The notes beneath the pieces were generated by a model. It worked only from the letters and a program-made list of their open reading frames with translations. It was not told where the DNA came from and made no database searches. This document shows, in pieces, positions 22,171 to 33,712 of a stretch of DNA of 64,000 nucleotides. Origin of the DNA: Diospyros lotus (lineage: Eukaryota > Streptophyta > Magnoliopsida > Ericales > Ebenaceae); contig NC_068345.1 in NCBI RefSeq assembly GCF_014633365.1, positions 13,586,058-13,650,057 on the forward strand, given 5' to 3'. How positions within the stretch are numbered: position 1 is the first letter of the stretch; every line of letters starts with the position of its first letter. The translations under genes were made by a program, and so were the position numbers.

Positions 22171-22556
22171 TATCTGAATCGAACCGACCCAAGGATAAAT
22201 CTATAATTAGAACAAAATGGGTTTTTAAGAATAAATTGGATAAAAATAGAAACATAGTAAGAAACAAGGCAAGGCTTGTAGTCAAAGGATACTGTTAAGA
22301 GAAAGGTATTGATTTTCAAGAACTCACGATATTCCAATAAAATATGATAATACAAGTGCTATAGCCCTAACCAAAAATCCGGTGTTTCATGCTCAACACA
22401 TTGAAATTAAACATCATTTTATTAGGGATCATGCTCAAAAAGGAGATTTGGAATTTAAAGACACAAATCATCAAGTGGTGCATTTATTCACAAAACCCCT
22501 AGATAGGGAAATATTTGAATACTCTAGAAGTAAACTAGGAAGGATTGTGTCTTGAC
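22171..22556 (+). pseudogene. Sirevirus-like copia RT and RNase H remnants
   Basis: 22171-22330 encodes SIIRTKWVFKNKLDKN, NKARLVVKGY and KGIDFQEL, the start of RT. At about 22345 it jumps to the RNase H end (ALTKNPVFHAQHIEIKHHFI-like, QVVHLFTKPLDREIFE, LGRIVS), so most of RT and RNase H has been deleted. Frame changes mark it as dead. Confidence 0.8.
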
Positions 22557-22934
22557 TTTCTTGAAAAATGTGTGCTTAATTGAATATGCTCAATAAGTGT
22601 GTGTGATATGTAAAATCCTATATCCTTTGAATATATATAGAAATTTTGTGATTGTCAAAAGCCAAACTTGTTTTGCATTTTGCCTATAATAAGTCATGCA
22701 TGTATATGCTTATTGGGCTAATTGGTATTTACTCTTATTACTTGAGTAAGAAATTATGCTAATTAAATTATCATCTTACTTCTTGTATACCTCTATATGT
22801 AATGATCTTATATTATAATCCTAAGTTTGGGATATGATACGTATGGTTTGATCTCTTGAAAAGACATTGAATATATGGATTGAATATATGCTTTGGGTAA
22901 TTTAATGTCTATAATCTATATATCTTGTATGCAT

Positions 22935-23083
22935 GGTTGTTAAACTCTCGATTTTACAGGTATGATTTTATGATTTTTTGCACCGAAAACCCTTATGATT
23001 TTACGATTTTGAAGTTGAATTGCACTCAATTTTATGATTTTACATGTCGAAGACCCTCTTAAGATTTTACGATTTTAACAACC
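22935..23083. mobile_element. MITE-like palindromic repeat
   Basis: GGTTGTTAAACTCTCGATTT at the left is roughly inverted by AAATCGTAAAATC-type sequence ending GATTTTAACAACC at 23083. The interior repeats TATGATTTTAC / ACGATTTT phrases. A second partial end (GATTTTAACAACC) follows at 23086-23098. Confidence 0.5.
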
Positions 23084-23928
23084 TTGATTTTAACAACCTT
23101 GCCATAGCTTGGAGTATGGAAAATGAATGTCCAATCATTTGAGATAAGAACTCAACTTCTTCCTAACCTCTTTGGCACATAGACTCATATGATGTTGGAT
23201 CCATATATTTACTCTTTTGTTTTGATGGACATGGAAGTTAAAGAATGTTTAAATACAAAATGGTATATTTTGCTCTTGATGTGTGGTTGCAAGTTTGACT
23301 ATGATTATCAAAAGAGAAATGTATGTTTTAAAGCCTATCCTTATGGCTCTAATGTAATTCTATTGATTGGAATATAATCTATATCTTAAGAAAAAGTTTT
23401 ACATTTTAAGCTTTATGACTAATGTTTATATCATATTAAGGGGGAGTCTTAATTGATAAATTTGATCATTTAATGTATATGCCTCTTATATGATGATGTT
23501 TTGTTAGCTTAAAACAATTATAATATGAGTGACTATCTAGAATGATATATTTTGGCTCTTATATGGTCATGAATATAGAATGTGATATCAAAATTTTTGA
23601 ATTATTTGGAGATTATTATGGACTCTTATGTGAGTGCCTTATGACTTGTATATGGCTTATGTGCTTATTAATTCTTGATTCTTTAACCGTGTTGGTTATG
23701 TCATCTAAAGGGGAAGTTTGTGAAATCTCATGAAAGTACTCCTACAACTCAACTATTTTTAAGTTCTTGGTTTAAGAGGGAGTATCTAAGTATGGTTGAC
23801 TTGTTCTCTAGCCATATTAGTTTCAGGGAGAGTTTTAAGTTTAAATTTCTTGAAAAACATACCCTTTTGATTTATGACAAAAAATGGGAGAGATATGTGT
23901 TGAAATTGATTTTAAGTTTTGTCATCAT

Positions 23929-23943
23929 AAAAAATGGAGAGAT
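23929..23943 (+). other. Polypurine tract before the 3' LTR
   Basis: AAAAAATGGAGAGAT directly precedes TGATGTTTTACATTC at 23944. The inverted counterpart beside another LTR at about 50585-50600 (AATCTCCCATTTTTT) supports the assignment. Confidence 0.6.
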
Positions 23944-24690
23944 TGATGTTTTACATTCTTGTGATTAGTTTTGATGATGAAAAACAACATTTGGTTTTGT
24001 TGGTTTTGATCCCCAAGTCATGAGTCAAGTTTATGGTTTTCAACAAAAATCAATTTCAAGTACCTATGTGAAAATGAAAATCGAATGATCTATAATTTTT
24101 TCTAAGTCTGGAAGATTAGTATATTATAAGGAGACATATATGAAAATATTTTCATTTTGAAAAACTATCTTCCGGTATTTTGATATCTAATATTCATTGG
24201 TGTTAAAATGATTTTTAATGAATTTTTCAAGAAATAGAAGGTATGTATTTTGGGAGTGGTGAAATTGCTAAGTCCTAAGTTTGTACTAAAACCCAAATTC
24301 TATTTTCTTATTGTTATGGATTTTGATTTTCTAGATATTTTTATTGAATCCAAATGTGGGGTACTTTCTTATTCACATTTATGTATTAAAGTAAATGGAA
24401 GGTAAAATATAAATAAAATAAAATGAGGACATTTACTTGATTGAAAAATCCTTAGTGAGGAGCTAAGGTAGTGGATTAGGCTTGGTTTAAGTTGAACCAC
24501 TATATATGGTTGTGTCTCTTATTTGGTTGTGCTCTTTGTTTCATTTATTGTTCCAAGTATTTCATTGATCTTTACTTACACTAAAATCTCATTTTTCATC
24601 AAAAGGATTTTCAAGTTCAATCAATTTTTAAAAAAACAACCCAATTCACCCCCCACTTGGTGTTGGTGCCATTTCTATTCAAACCTAACA
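23944..24690 (+). repeat. 3' LTR of the Sirevirus-like element
   Basis: Starts TGATGTTTTACATTC and ends CACCCCCCACTTGGTG ... CCTAACA. Related LTRs occur at 27656-31530 (minus) and in the 5' copy. An ACTATATATGG TATA-like box lies at about 24498-24508. Confidence 0.65.
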
Positions 24691-25495
24691 AGAGTCGACC
24701 TAACCGAAAGCATGTTATGCAGAGTCAACGTGACAACATTGGTGTATTTCGAAGAGTCGACTCCTCGGGTCCAACGGTCGAATTTTTTCTAGTTGTTACA
24801 GATTCGTTAGAAGCTCCACTGTATATATCAAGAAGAGATTTATGGAGAAGACTAGTGCAAAACCAAGATCAATATTTCTAAAGGCACTCTTAAGCTCCCA
24901 AGCACTCAAGAAAAGCAATCCAAGGCCCAAGCATTAAAGATCAATCCATTGGAGCCCAAGGCAAAGGAGAATTTATTCTCTCCATTTGTGGTAACTTGTA
25001 TTATTTCTATTTTCTCTTGTATATCATTGTGTTTAATTCCATATTAGTCCAAGGTTGTTTGGACATAGGATTTATTTGTATTAGTTTGTGGATTGTAAGT
25101 GGCATCCTAGAGCCCAAGTAATCTAGTTGTATTTGTTACATTAGTTTTCGGGATGAGCTAAGGGGAAAAGCTCGGTGTTGTGTAAAAGTTTCCTAGGTGA
25201 ACTTGTTGGGAAACCTAGGTGTGGTTTTAGTGGAACCTCAAGTGTCGGGTTGACCTTGAGAGAGTGGAGTAGATGTTGGAGACACTGAACCACTATATGA
25301 ATTTGTGTTGATTATTGTTGTTTGTGTATTTATATTGCTATTACTCTCAAACAACATATATATTTATAATAAGTATTTTTCTTGTATAAGAAAAGCTCAA
25401 GAGTTTTTAAAAGGAAAGAATTCGGTTGAATAAGTTTTTAATCACTCAATTCACCCCTCATCTTGAGTGGTCATTGTGTGTCAAGGGACCAACAT
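24691..25495 (+). repeat. Terminal part of another Sirevirus-type LTR
   Basis: Contains GTCGACCTAACCG near the left edge, repeated CCTAGGTG / GAGCCCAAG phrases and ends with CACTCAATTCACCCCTCATC and TTGAGTGGTCATTG, the signature of Sirevirus-type LTR 3' ends. The left boundary is not clear; no primer-binding site was found after it. Confidence 0.45.
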
Positions 25496-25599
25496 TTGTC
25501 TCATGATGTACTTGAATTCTTAACTGTGGTAATCAATTGTGGCTTTAAGTAATATGATTGCCCTAATATATACTAATTATATCTATTTTTAGTCACCCT

Positions 25600-27126
25600 T
25601 TTTTGTTAACAATAATATGGTCACCATTGAGGTTTTACTAGCTCAAATTTTAAGAAATGATAGAAGGATGTGGAGTTTGCTATAGAGATGGTTGATGTGG
25701 ATCTAAACATGACTATGCCTAAGGCCATAGGTCTCACTGCTATTAGTAGTGATGTCGAAAAGTAAGCTCATGCAACTTGGGTGAAATCTAATCACATGTG
25801 CTATCTAATGATAAAGAAATTAATTTTTGAACGTCGGTTGAGTGGTCTACTTGAGAACAAAGGACTTCTTAGATGCTATAACATAACGATATAAAGTTTC
25901 CACTAATACTAAAGTTGATACCCTTTTGAAAGAACTTTATTCCATGAGTTATGATGGTGTAAGGGGTGTTAGGGAGTACATCCTTAAGATGGTCCACTAC
26001 CAACCAAGTTGAAAGCCCTTGATATCACTCTTCGTGATTCTTGTATTGTCTACCAAGCCTTAAACACACTTCCACTTGAATTTGGCATGATTATTTGTGT
26101 TGTTGAGGAAGAAAAACTCAAGAATGGGAAATCCCAAATAATTTATTCTGTTTCTAAACTTCCCAAAAAGAAGAAAAGTACAAAACCTAAACCTAATGCT
26201 CTTAAAACTATTCAGAACAATAAAATGGAAATCGATCAATCTAGTGGTGTGGGTGTCTCTAAGGGTGCTTTCAAGAAAGAAGTCAAGTGTTTCTTTCGTA
26301 ATAAGAAAATCATAACAAACTTGAGTGTCCCAAATATAAAGCTTGGTTAGAAGAACGTGAGCATGAAAGTAACTATTTGTCTCTTGTTGTATATGAATCC
26401 AATTTAGCTATAGCCCTATCTAGTTCTTGGTGGCTAGATAATGGAACAACTAATCATGTTACCTTTGCATTGTAGGGTTTCATAATCCAGAGAAAGCCAA
26501 ATAAGGAAGAGTCTAAACTCACTGTTAGCAACAATGAAGATGCAGACTTAGAATTCGTAGTAGTTTGTTTAAATTTAGATTTTGGATTTGAACTTACCTT
26601 AAGAAACACATTTTATGTACCATAATTTATACATATTTTAATTTTTCTTTCCTTTCTAGATAAAGAAGGTTATGTTTTTGAGTTTAAGAATAGTCTAATC
26701 AATTTATTTGTTGACTCAAAGGTTATTGGTCATTGTGCTTTATCATATGGTTTATATAAATTGTGTTTAGCTCCAAATGAAATCTATTCCACCTCAAAGG
26801 TTATTGGTTAATGTTGAAAAGATTGTTGCTAAAAGACCCCTAATTAGAAAAAAGTCTTTCATGTGGCATAAAACACTTGGCTACATCTCTAAAGAAAGAG
26901 TAGAAATGTTGATAAAGGATAACATTCTTCCTACTCTTGACTTCATTGACTTAGAGACATTTTGTTGACTATTGTAAGGGAAAATTAACTAAGATTAAGA
27001 AAAAAGGGTTAACTCATAGTTATGATCTTTTGGAAATTATCCACACTAACAAAAATGGTCCTTATTCACTCACAATTTGCAATTGCAAATACTTTGTAAC
27101 ATTTATTGAAGATTTTTTTTGATAGA
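25600..27126 (+). pseudogene. Degenerate Ty1/copia gag-pol, first part
   Basis: Gag-like pieces occur at 25610-26350. GAG-pre-integrase at 26777-26990 encodes SFMWHKTLGYISKERVEMLIKD and ILPTLDFIDLETFC. The integrase start at 27000-27126 encodes LLEIIHTNKNGPYS and YFVTFIEDF. The protease region near 26420 has SSWWLDNGTTNHVT where DTGATNHV-like sequence is expected, so the catalytic DTG reads DNG. The integrase stops abruptly at 27126 and its next segment lies at about 32800. Confidence 0.75.
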
Positions 27127-28408
27127 GTTGTAACTTGGGAGCCAATCATAAGAGTTGTGAGTTAGCTGCATCTTTTATTAATCTTGAACATATCTTTGAT
27201 TAATAAAGTATTTTTTTAATACTTGGTAATATGTTCATCTTTATGTTCTTTCATTTAGATGAATCCCAAAGAGTGTAATGATGTCAATCGGGTTATAATG
27301 AGATCATACTAATGAGATCGAATGACTGATGATTCATTTTTAAACTATTCTTGGTTATAGGACTATAGAGTAGGGCCTCTATAATACCGTCAAGATCGGT
27401 ACACACTATGGATGCTTGTAAGGAGGGTCTCATTGACTACTTGTGTGGTGACACTAATGCAAGTGTGTAGGTGCTCATTGGTGAATGATTTCACTGAATA
27501 ACCTAAATTGAGAACATCCAAATAGTAATTCGTACTAAATGTTAATTGGGAGTTCTATGTGGTGACATGTGCTAGTAATCGCTTGTTCTAAGGTACCATA
27601 GTTATCTTGTATGAAAAACATCATGCTTTGATTCCATTGTACGGGGTCTAGTAAGTGTTAGGTTTGTAAAGCAATGGGATAAATACCTAAGAGAGGGGTG
27701 AATTTGGTTATTTAAAAATTTGATTGAATTTTGAAAATCTTTTTGAAGAAAAATGAGATTTTTGTGGAGATGAGGATTATTGAAATGCTTGGAATAATAA
27801 CTGAAACAAAGAGCACAAGCAAAGAAGGAACACAATGATATATAGTGGTTCGGCTTAAACTAAGCTTAATTCACTACCTTAACTCCTCACTAAGGATTTT
27901 TCAACCAATCCACTAAAAACCTCCTATCTCTCCGGATAGGCCCTCTAGCAACAAGATAAGAATTTACAACCTCTTCTAAAAATAGCAAGCCCTATAGTAA
28001 CAAGTTAGGTATCACAACCTCTTGCTTAAACAAGCAAGCCCTCTAGTAATCTTGCTAGGAAAACCAAGAATAATACAAAAGAGAGGATCTAAGAGTAGAC
28101 ACTCTTAGTTACAAGATCTCTCAATAAAAATATAAGGCTTGAACAAAATAATACAAATGATAATCAAAGTCTTTAGAGAGAAAAATGAAGAACAAATGAA
28201 ACAATTAAGCTCTTGAAAAAATAAACACATGAAAGCTTGAAATCAATCCTTTTGGTTGATTTGAATCATCCATTTGACTTCTATTTATAGTGCCTTGAAA
28301 GCTCATTCACAAATTGTACCATTGGTAGTGGAAAAACCACTTTAGGTGAGTGGAAAAACTAGTCATTGGAGGTTCTGCGACATAAATGGTAGATAGATGA
28401 AGAGCATT

Positions 28409-30546
28409 TGTAACGACCCATTATTGAGTTTAGAATTTTAGAATGATATATTAACTTATTTTAGTTATTATATAAGTTGAGCAAATTTGATTCTTAATGT
28501 TGAAATAGATCTATGGGCTTGTATGTATGGGTTTAAATTAAATGGATGGGATAATGAGTTGGGCTTCAATTTATTTAAGGCAAATGGGCTAAGAGTTGGG
28601 CTTGGGCCTTTAAGGAAATAGAAGATGGGCCATTTATTTGGGCTTAAGCCCAATACAAAAAAAAAAAAAAAAAAAAAAACATCCACCATCTACGCATCAT
28701 TACTTCCCAACCCCCATTTCTTTTTCTTCTTTCACCTTTTCTTTCACTTCTTCTTTATTGTTTTTCACTCCCTCTTTTACTTCTCCTTTCTTCTTTCACT
28801 CCTCCTTTTACTTCTTCTTTTTCCTTTTACTCCTACTTTCTTCTTTCACTTCTTTTTTACACCTTCTTTTTCTTTCTTTTATCTCCTTTTCTTCTTCTCC
28901 CTCCCGACTTCTTCTTCTTCTTCTTCTTATTCTATTCTTCTTCTTCTTCTTCTTCCTCATCTAATACGCATTCTTTTTCTTCTCTACTGCTTCTATTCTG
29001 TTAAATTTTCTGTGGCAATTGGAGCTTCTGTGCGGGTGCTTCATCTTGATTTATTCATCCTCAGGCAAGTATCCTTTCTTCTTCTTCTTTTATTTTTCTC
29101 CCCTTCCATGTGTAGCATCTCTATTAAATTTTTTCTATCTACATAGTATAAAATTCCTAAATATTGTGAGTCTATTTGATGTCTCAAAAGGGGTTTGATT
29201 CACCCCAATATTATTCTGTGAATGGCATTTTTCACCTCCATTATGATGGGAGTTTGTTCACCTTCATTGCTCATTGTAGTGTATTTATTGGTATATCTTA
29301 TATGTGAATGATGTCTGGATAATTAATGTCTATACCCGAATGTCCCATGAAATTGTGAAAAAATATCAAGTTAATGTGTGAAAAAATTCGGATGCTACAG
29401 TACCATATAGTACCTATACAGTATCTCAATACAGTACCTATACAGTATCTCAATACAGTACCATACAGTACCTATACAGTATCTCAATACAGTACCTATA
29501 CAGTATCTCGATACAATACCATATAGTATCTCGCTATAGTATGATACCGTATTCGTACAGTATACATACAGTATCTTGCTACAGTACCATACCGTATCCG
29601 TATAGTACCCCGCTACAGTACCCATCCGAAAATTTTTATTAATATTAATTAAACATTTACTTAATGTATTAGAGCGATTGTATGGTGGAAAAATAACAAT
29701 TTTTGCCATAACATTCTTCAATGGTATTAAATGTATATTGAGAACGAGAATTTAAATTTTACATTGCTGGTAAATGCATACATGATGCATACATGTACAT
29801 GATGCTCATATATATATGTTCTTAGCGCACTTATTATTTTGCGCGGAAATAAAGGGTACCTTAGGAGCGCCTGACGCGGGACGAGGTGGCCATAGCCCGG
29901 CAGGTTGTGCTCGATACGTTATGTGTTGATTTACTGATATGATGATTAACGCATATTTTGCATCGTGGCTTATGAGCTTATGAGATTTATACTTATGATG
30001 TATGCACTTGTATGATTATACATGAACAAAAATTTGAAATTTATAATTCTATGAGATATGATTTCCGACTCATATAATTGAATATTGATATGAAGTCGTT
30101 GTACACTCCTCTCGGTGTCATCATGATTTCTCTTTCTTCATACTGCTCCTTTGTACTAGAACTTGCTGAGCCTTGTGGCTCACTTGATCTTCTTATGCCA
30201 TTCCAGGTAAAGGTAAATCAGTCATTAAGGGCGAGTCCAGTGGGACTACAACCCAAGGGTAGTGGTGTACAGAGGCACTCAACTCGGAGATCCTAGTTGC
30301 GTTTTGGTGAGGTAGATTGATGAGATTTTAAATTGTTGTTTTACATTAGAGCCTCATATTCGGTTTGTATGGCCTAAGAGCCTAGATGTATCAACATTGG
30401 TTTGTAACGAAAGTTATTGATATTCCGCTGCGTGAAAATAGATAAATGTGTGTGTTTATTATGAGGTATTGTTCTATATCATCCTTGTGATGACCTCCTT
30501 TCGAATGTCCTATGCTAGCGGGCACATTCGGGAGTGGGCCCTTACA
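28409..30546 (+). mobile_element. Ty3/gypsy solo LTR, 2138 bp, TSD GCATT
   Basis: Starts TGTAACGACCC and ends GGGCCCTTACA, flanked exactly by GCATT (28404-28408 and 30547-30551). No PBS, PPT or coding region lies inside, so it is an LTR left after LTR-LTR recombination. It holds a pyrimidine-rich tract (28690-28950), a CAGTA-rich minisatellite, the phrase CTGAGCCTTGTGGCTCAC at about 30168 and ATTCCAGGT, features of long LTRs of plant Tekay/Del-type chromoviruses. Confidence 0.85.
29395..29625 (+). repeat. CAGTA-rich minisatellite
   Basis: Irregular tandem array of units such as TACAGTATCTCAATACAG and TACCATA / TACCTATA. The first half is near perfect and the second half drifts to CCGTATCCGTA variants. 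It lies inside the solo LTR. Confidence 0.9.
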
Positions 30547-32789
30547 GCATTAGTCGATAGGTTAGCTAAAATTTGAAAAACGATCGATAATTGCATTGCA
30601 AAGGTTCTCTCGGTTGACAAATGGAAAAAAACGGTTGACAAATGGTTTTGGCTAGTCGACAGTACTTTAGCACTGTAGCAAAAACACTGTAGCGACTAAA
30701 AAATATTCTAACGATCTAAAATTATTGTAGCAATCGGAAAGTACTGTAGCAATCCTCAAAAAAATATTTTGAAACTTTTTATTCACTCCAAAATTTTCAG
30801 AAGTATTTTTGATACAATATTTTTAATCAAATATTCCAATGTCATTAAGAAATTTATCACAAGATTTTTTTGACATTGGAATGCATGATGAAATTGATTT
30901 TAATTTTGGTGCTTCATAGATCATATAAAAGTAATTTGAAGCACCAAGATAATAACCATTAATAAAATAATTTCATCATTAAAATGAAATTGATTTTCAT
31001 TATCAAAATTATATGAAAGGAAAAATCATCAATCTATCAAGAACTTACATCTGCCAGTCGACAGTTATAGGAAGAACGATCAACAGATCAAGAAAAATTG
31101 CAAAACATTGAGAATAAGCATTTGGTCAGTCGATAACCCTAAGGCAATTGGTCGACAACTAGAAGCATAAAATCCACAACTATTCATACAATAGATATGT
31201 CAATAGTTTGGTCCAAAATGCCAAAACAGTCGACATGTTCCTAGAACTGGTCGATAGATGGTCTTTGCCTTTGACAAATTTTAGCTTCATTTTAATCAAT
31301 GATTCAAAACTAATTTTTGAGAATCATTTAGAGGATTTCATCATAATGCTTGTTTTTGCAAATCTCCATATGTGAAATCATTTGGTTTTCATTTTCACAA
31401 AGGAACTTGAAATTGATTTTTGTTGAAAACCATAAGCTTGACTTATGACTTAGGGTTCAAAACCAATTGTTGTTTTTTATCATCAAAACTAATCACTTAA
31501 TTTTGAACATAAAACCAAACACTTTGATATGAACATTAGTAAGATGAGTCCCTAGTAGAGTGGTTATTGAGTACGATCCGAATCATACGAAGTTAGGTAA
31601 GTATACAAGATGGAATTTATCGACCTTAATAGGATTTAAAAAGGTATATGCCCTATGTGAATGAAGAAGTCACAACTCGAGAAGTCGTTGGCCAACCCGG
31701 ATAGTTGAGAATTAATAAAACTTATTAATTCAACTATAGGAGTTGTGGACTTAGCATTCATACACATAATGTTGGTTATTAGAGGTTTAGACCATACTGG
31801 GGCATTATGATAGAGGGATTGAATAGCACTGGAACTCGTCGCGGAAAGATTCATCTGAAGTGTTGTTTGCATTTCATTATGATATGGGGCCATGATACGT
31901 TGCTAGATGTCAATCTTGGTTTAAGGGCAAGATAATTATTTTTGTCATGAGATGACATAAATTATGGATCATAATCAAAGAGTTTGATTAGGAGTAGGAT
32001 TCTATAAATTACCCTTTGCCATCTTCATAGTGAACCTATAAGGTCATTCACAAATGAAGAGAAGTTTCATGATAAATTCAATGGGATTGAAAAAATGTTT
32101 TTGGGCTTGAATAAATTCGTGGGTTTTTAGGGCTAGCTAGCACTCTCGGAAAAGTCCACGGGATGTTAACAAAATGAGTAAAAAGGAAAACAAGGAAAAA
32201 AATAGTAGTATGCCACGTTAGGCACGGCCAAAGGCTCGCGCGTGTGCAACATAGTCCCATACACACGCGACCCGTGAGGCTAGGTACGTGTGCACGGGTG
32301 GCTTGGCCCGTGCGTGTCTGCCCTTGCAATCAGCCCACCAATGGGATGAGTCGTGACCTAGCATGTCTAGAACATGATGGGGCTTCTTAAATCCCTAGTT
32401 TGACTAGGATTGGTGATGATTCTCCATTTTTTGACTCATCCCTTTTGTTTTCTAGAGAGTGAAAGTGGTTTTTGAGAAAAACCAAAGAAAAATTCCAAGA
32501 GTTAGATAAGATCTTGCATTGTTGATGCAAGGAGATCGAACGGGAATGTTCATGGACATCGATTGAAGTTTCTCTTTGGTGTGGATCACTTATAGAGGGT
32601 GGGTGACACCTCGACATATCATGGCACAGTGATTCATCATTTCTTACGTCGAATAACCAAAAGGTTTGGTTTTTTGTTATATGTTCTTTGTTCTAGAAGG
32701 GATTATATATATTTACAAACTAGATCCAGTCTTTTCGAGTTTCATGATTGGCCAAAGAGTTTGGTTGATCCAAATGTTTTTTAAAATTT

Positions 32790-32945
32790 TCATTACATTT
32801 GGATCTATAAAACCCCACAGTTATCTGTTCTTGATTAAAGAAAATTCTAAAAGTCTTGATAAATTCAAAATCTTCAAGATTGAAGTTGAGAAACAATTGG
32901 GAAAAGTAATTAAGATTGTTAGGTCTGATCGATGAGGTGAGTATT
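32790..32945 (+). pseudogene. Copia integrase, continuation
   Basis: Encodes SYLFLIKENSKSLDKFKIFK, VEKQLGKVIKIVRSDR, then a stop and GEYYSKHG, the segment of the integrase core that follows FIDDFSRY in intact copies. The second catalytic D is kept in RSDR. It continues the fragment ending at 27126. Confidence 0.75.
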
Positions 32946-33076
32946 ATAGCAAACATGGTATAAGTGTTGTTGTTGCCAAAATACAACTATTAAAATTTAT
33001 GATGTGGGGTCCACTTGAGCTTGGTGTCGAGTGAAGTTGGATTGCCGTAAGAGATGTTACCTTAAGGGAAACTGCC

Positions 33077-33712
33077 GCTTGGATGCTCGCCGCAGGGCTT
33101 CGCCACTAGCTCTGCCACAAGGCTTTGCCACAAGTTTCTGCCACAAGCTTTCGCCACAAGGTTCGCCACTAGTTTTGCCACAAGCTTCGCCACAAGGTTT
33201 TGCCACAAGCTTCCGCCACAAGGTTTGCCACAAGGCTCCGCCACAAGGTTCGCCCCTAGCTCTGCCACAAGGTTTGCCACAAGGTTTGCCACAAGTTTCG
33301 CCACAAGGTTCGCCCCCTAGGTTAGCCACAAGGTTCGTCACAAGGCTTCGCCACAAGCTCTGCCACAAGGCTTCGCCACAAGCTTCCGCCACAAGGTTCG
33401 CCACAAGGCTTCGCCACAAGCTCTGCCACAAGGCTTCGCCACAAGCTTCCGCCACAAGGTTTGCCACAAGGCTCCGGCACAAGCTTCCGCCACAAGCTTC
33501 CGCCACAAGGTTCGCCACAAGGCTCCGCCACAAGCTTCTGCCACAAGCTTCGCCACAAGGTTCGCCACAAGGCTCCACCACAAGCTTCGCCACAAGGTTC
33601 GCCACTAGCTTTGCCACAAGGCTTCGCCCCTAGCTCTGCCACAAGCTTCCGCCACAAGGCTTCGCTGCTAGGCTTTACAGTTAGCTTTGCCACGAGGCTT
33701 CGACCCTATTAA
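33077..33712 (+). repeat. 12-13-bp minisatellite (GCCACAAGGTTC family)
   Basis: About 50 imperfect copies of GCCACAAG followed by GTTC, GCTTCG, GCTCC or CTTCC. Because units are 12 to 15 bp with few stops on either strand, long frames open in several registers (for example 33031-33633 plus and 33057-33617 minus). Those are repeat artefacts. Confidence 0.92.

Larger units (their letters stand above)
16890..24690 (+). mobile_element. Degenerate Sirevirus-like Ty1/copia element
   Basis: Related LTR sequence occurs at about 16890-17893 and at 23944-24690 in the same orientation. Between them lie a PBS-like site, gag remnants (17951-19420), a few RT and RNase H pieces (22171-22556) and a polypurine-like tract. 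The LTRs share for example GTGAGGAGCTAAGGTAGTGG near their ends but have many indels, so the element is old. Most of protease, integrase and RT is missing; the interval 19.7-22.15 kb holds an LBD gene instead. LTR ends of the CAATTCACCCCC type are typical of Sirevirus-class copia. Confidence 0.7.
27656..31530 (-). repeat. Solo Sirevirus-like LTR, interrupted
   Basis: Minus-strand LTR whose 3' end (CCTAACA) is at 27656. 27660-28400 is the inverted counterpart of 17400-17890, and 31370-31510 that of 23960-24070. The direct repeat TAGTAAG lies just left (27649-27655) and just right (at about 31533), consistent within a base with a TSD, so this looks like a solo LTR. A gypsy solo LTR splits it. 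Confidence 0.6.
27127..32790 (+). mobile_element. Stack of LTRs inserted in the copia integrase
   Basis: The flanking integrase pieces (27000-27126 and about 32800-32945) would be nearly adjacent in an intact element, so this 5.7-kb block is inserted sequence. From outside inward: an Angela-type-looking LTR (about 27200-27655 and 31534-32660), a Sirevirus-like LTR on the minus strand (27656-31530), and a gypsy solo LTR (28409-30546). The ends of the outer LTR could not be fixed. Confidence 0.55.

Noticed and set aside
28625..29146. ORF rich in Phe, Ser and Leu (173 codons)
   Set aside because: Pyrimidine-rich tract of the gypsy solo LTR; no gene.
29395..29721. Minus-strand ORF rich in Tyr/Ile/Cys
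   Set aside because: Product of the CAGTA minisatellite.
33031..33712. Long ORFs on both strands rich in HKA/ATR or GEPC/LVA repeats
   Set aside because: They are open in several registers only because the 12-15-bp minisatellite lacks stops; no start context, domain or non-repeat sequence.
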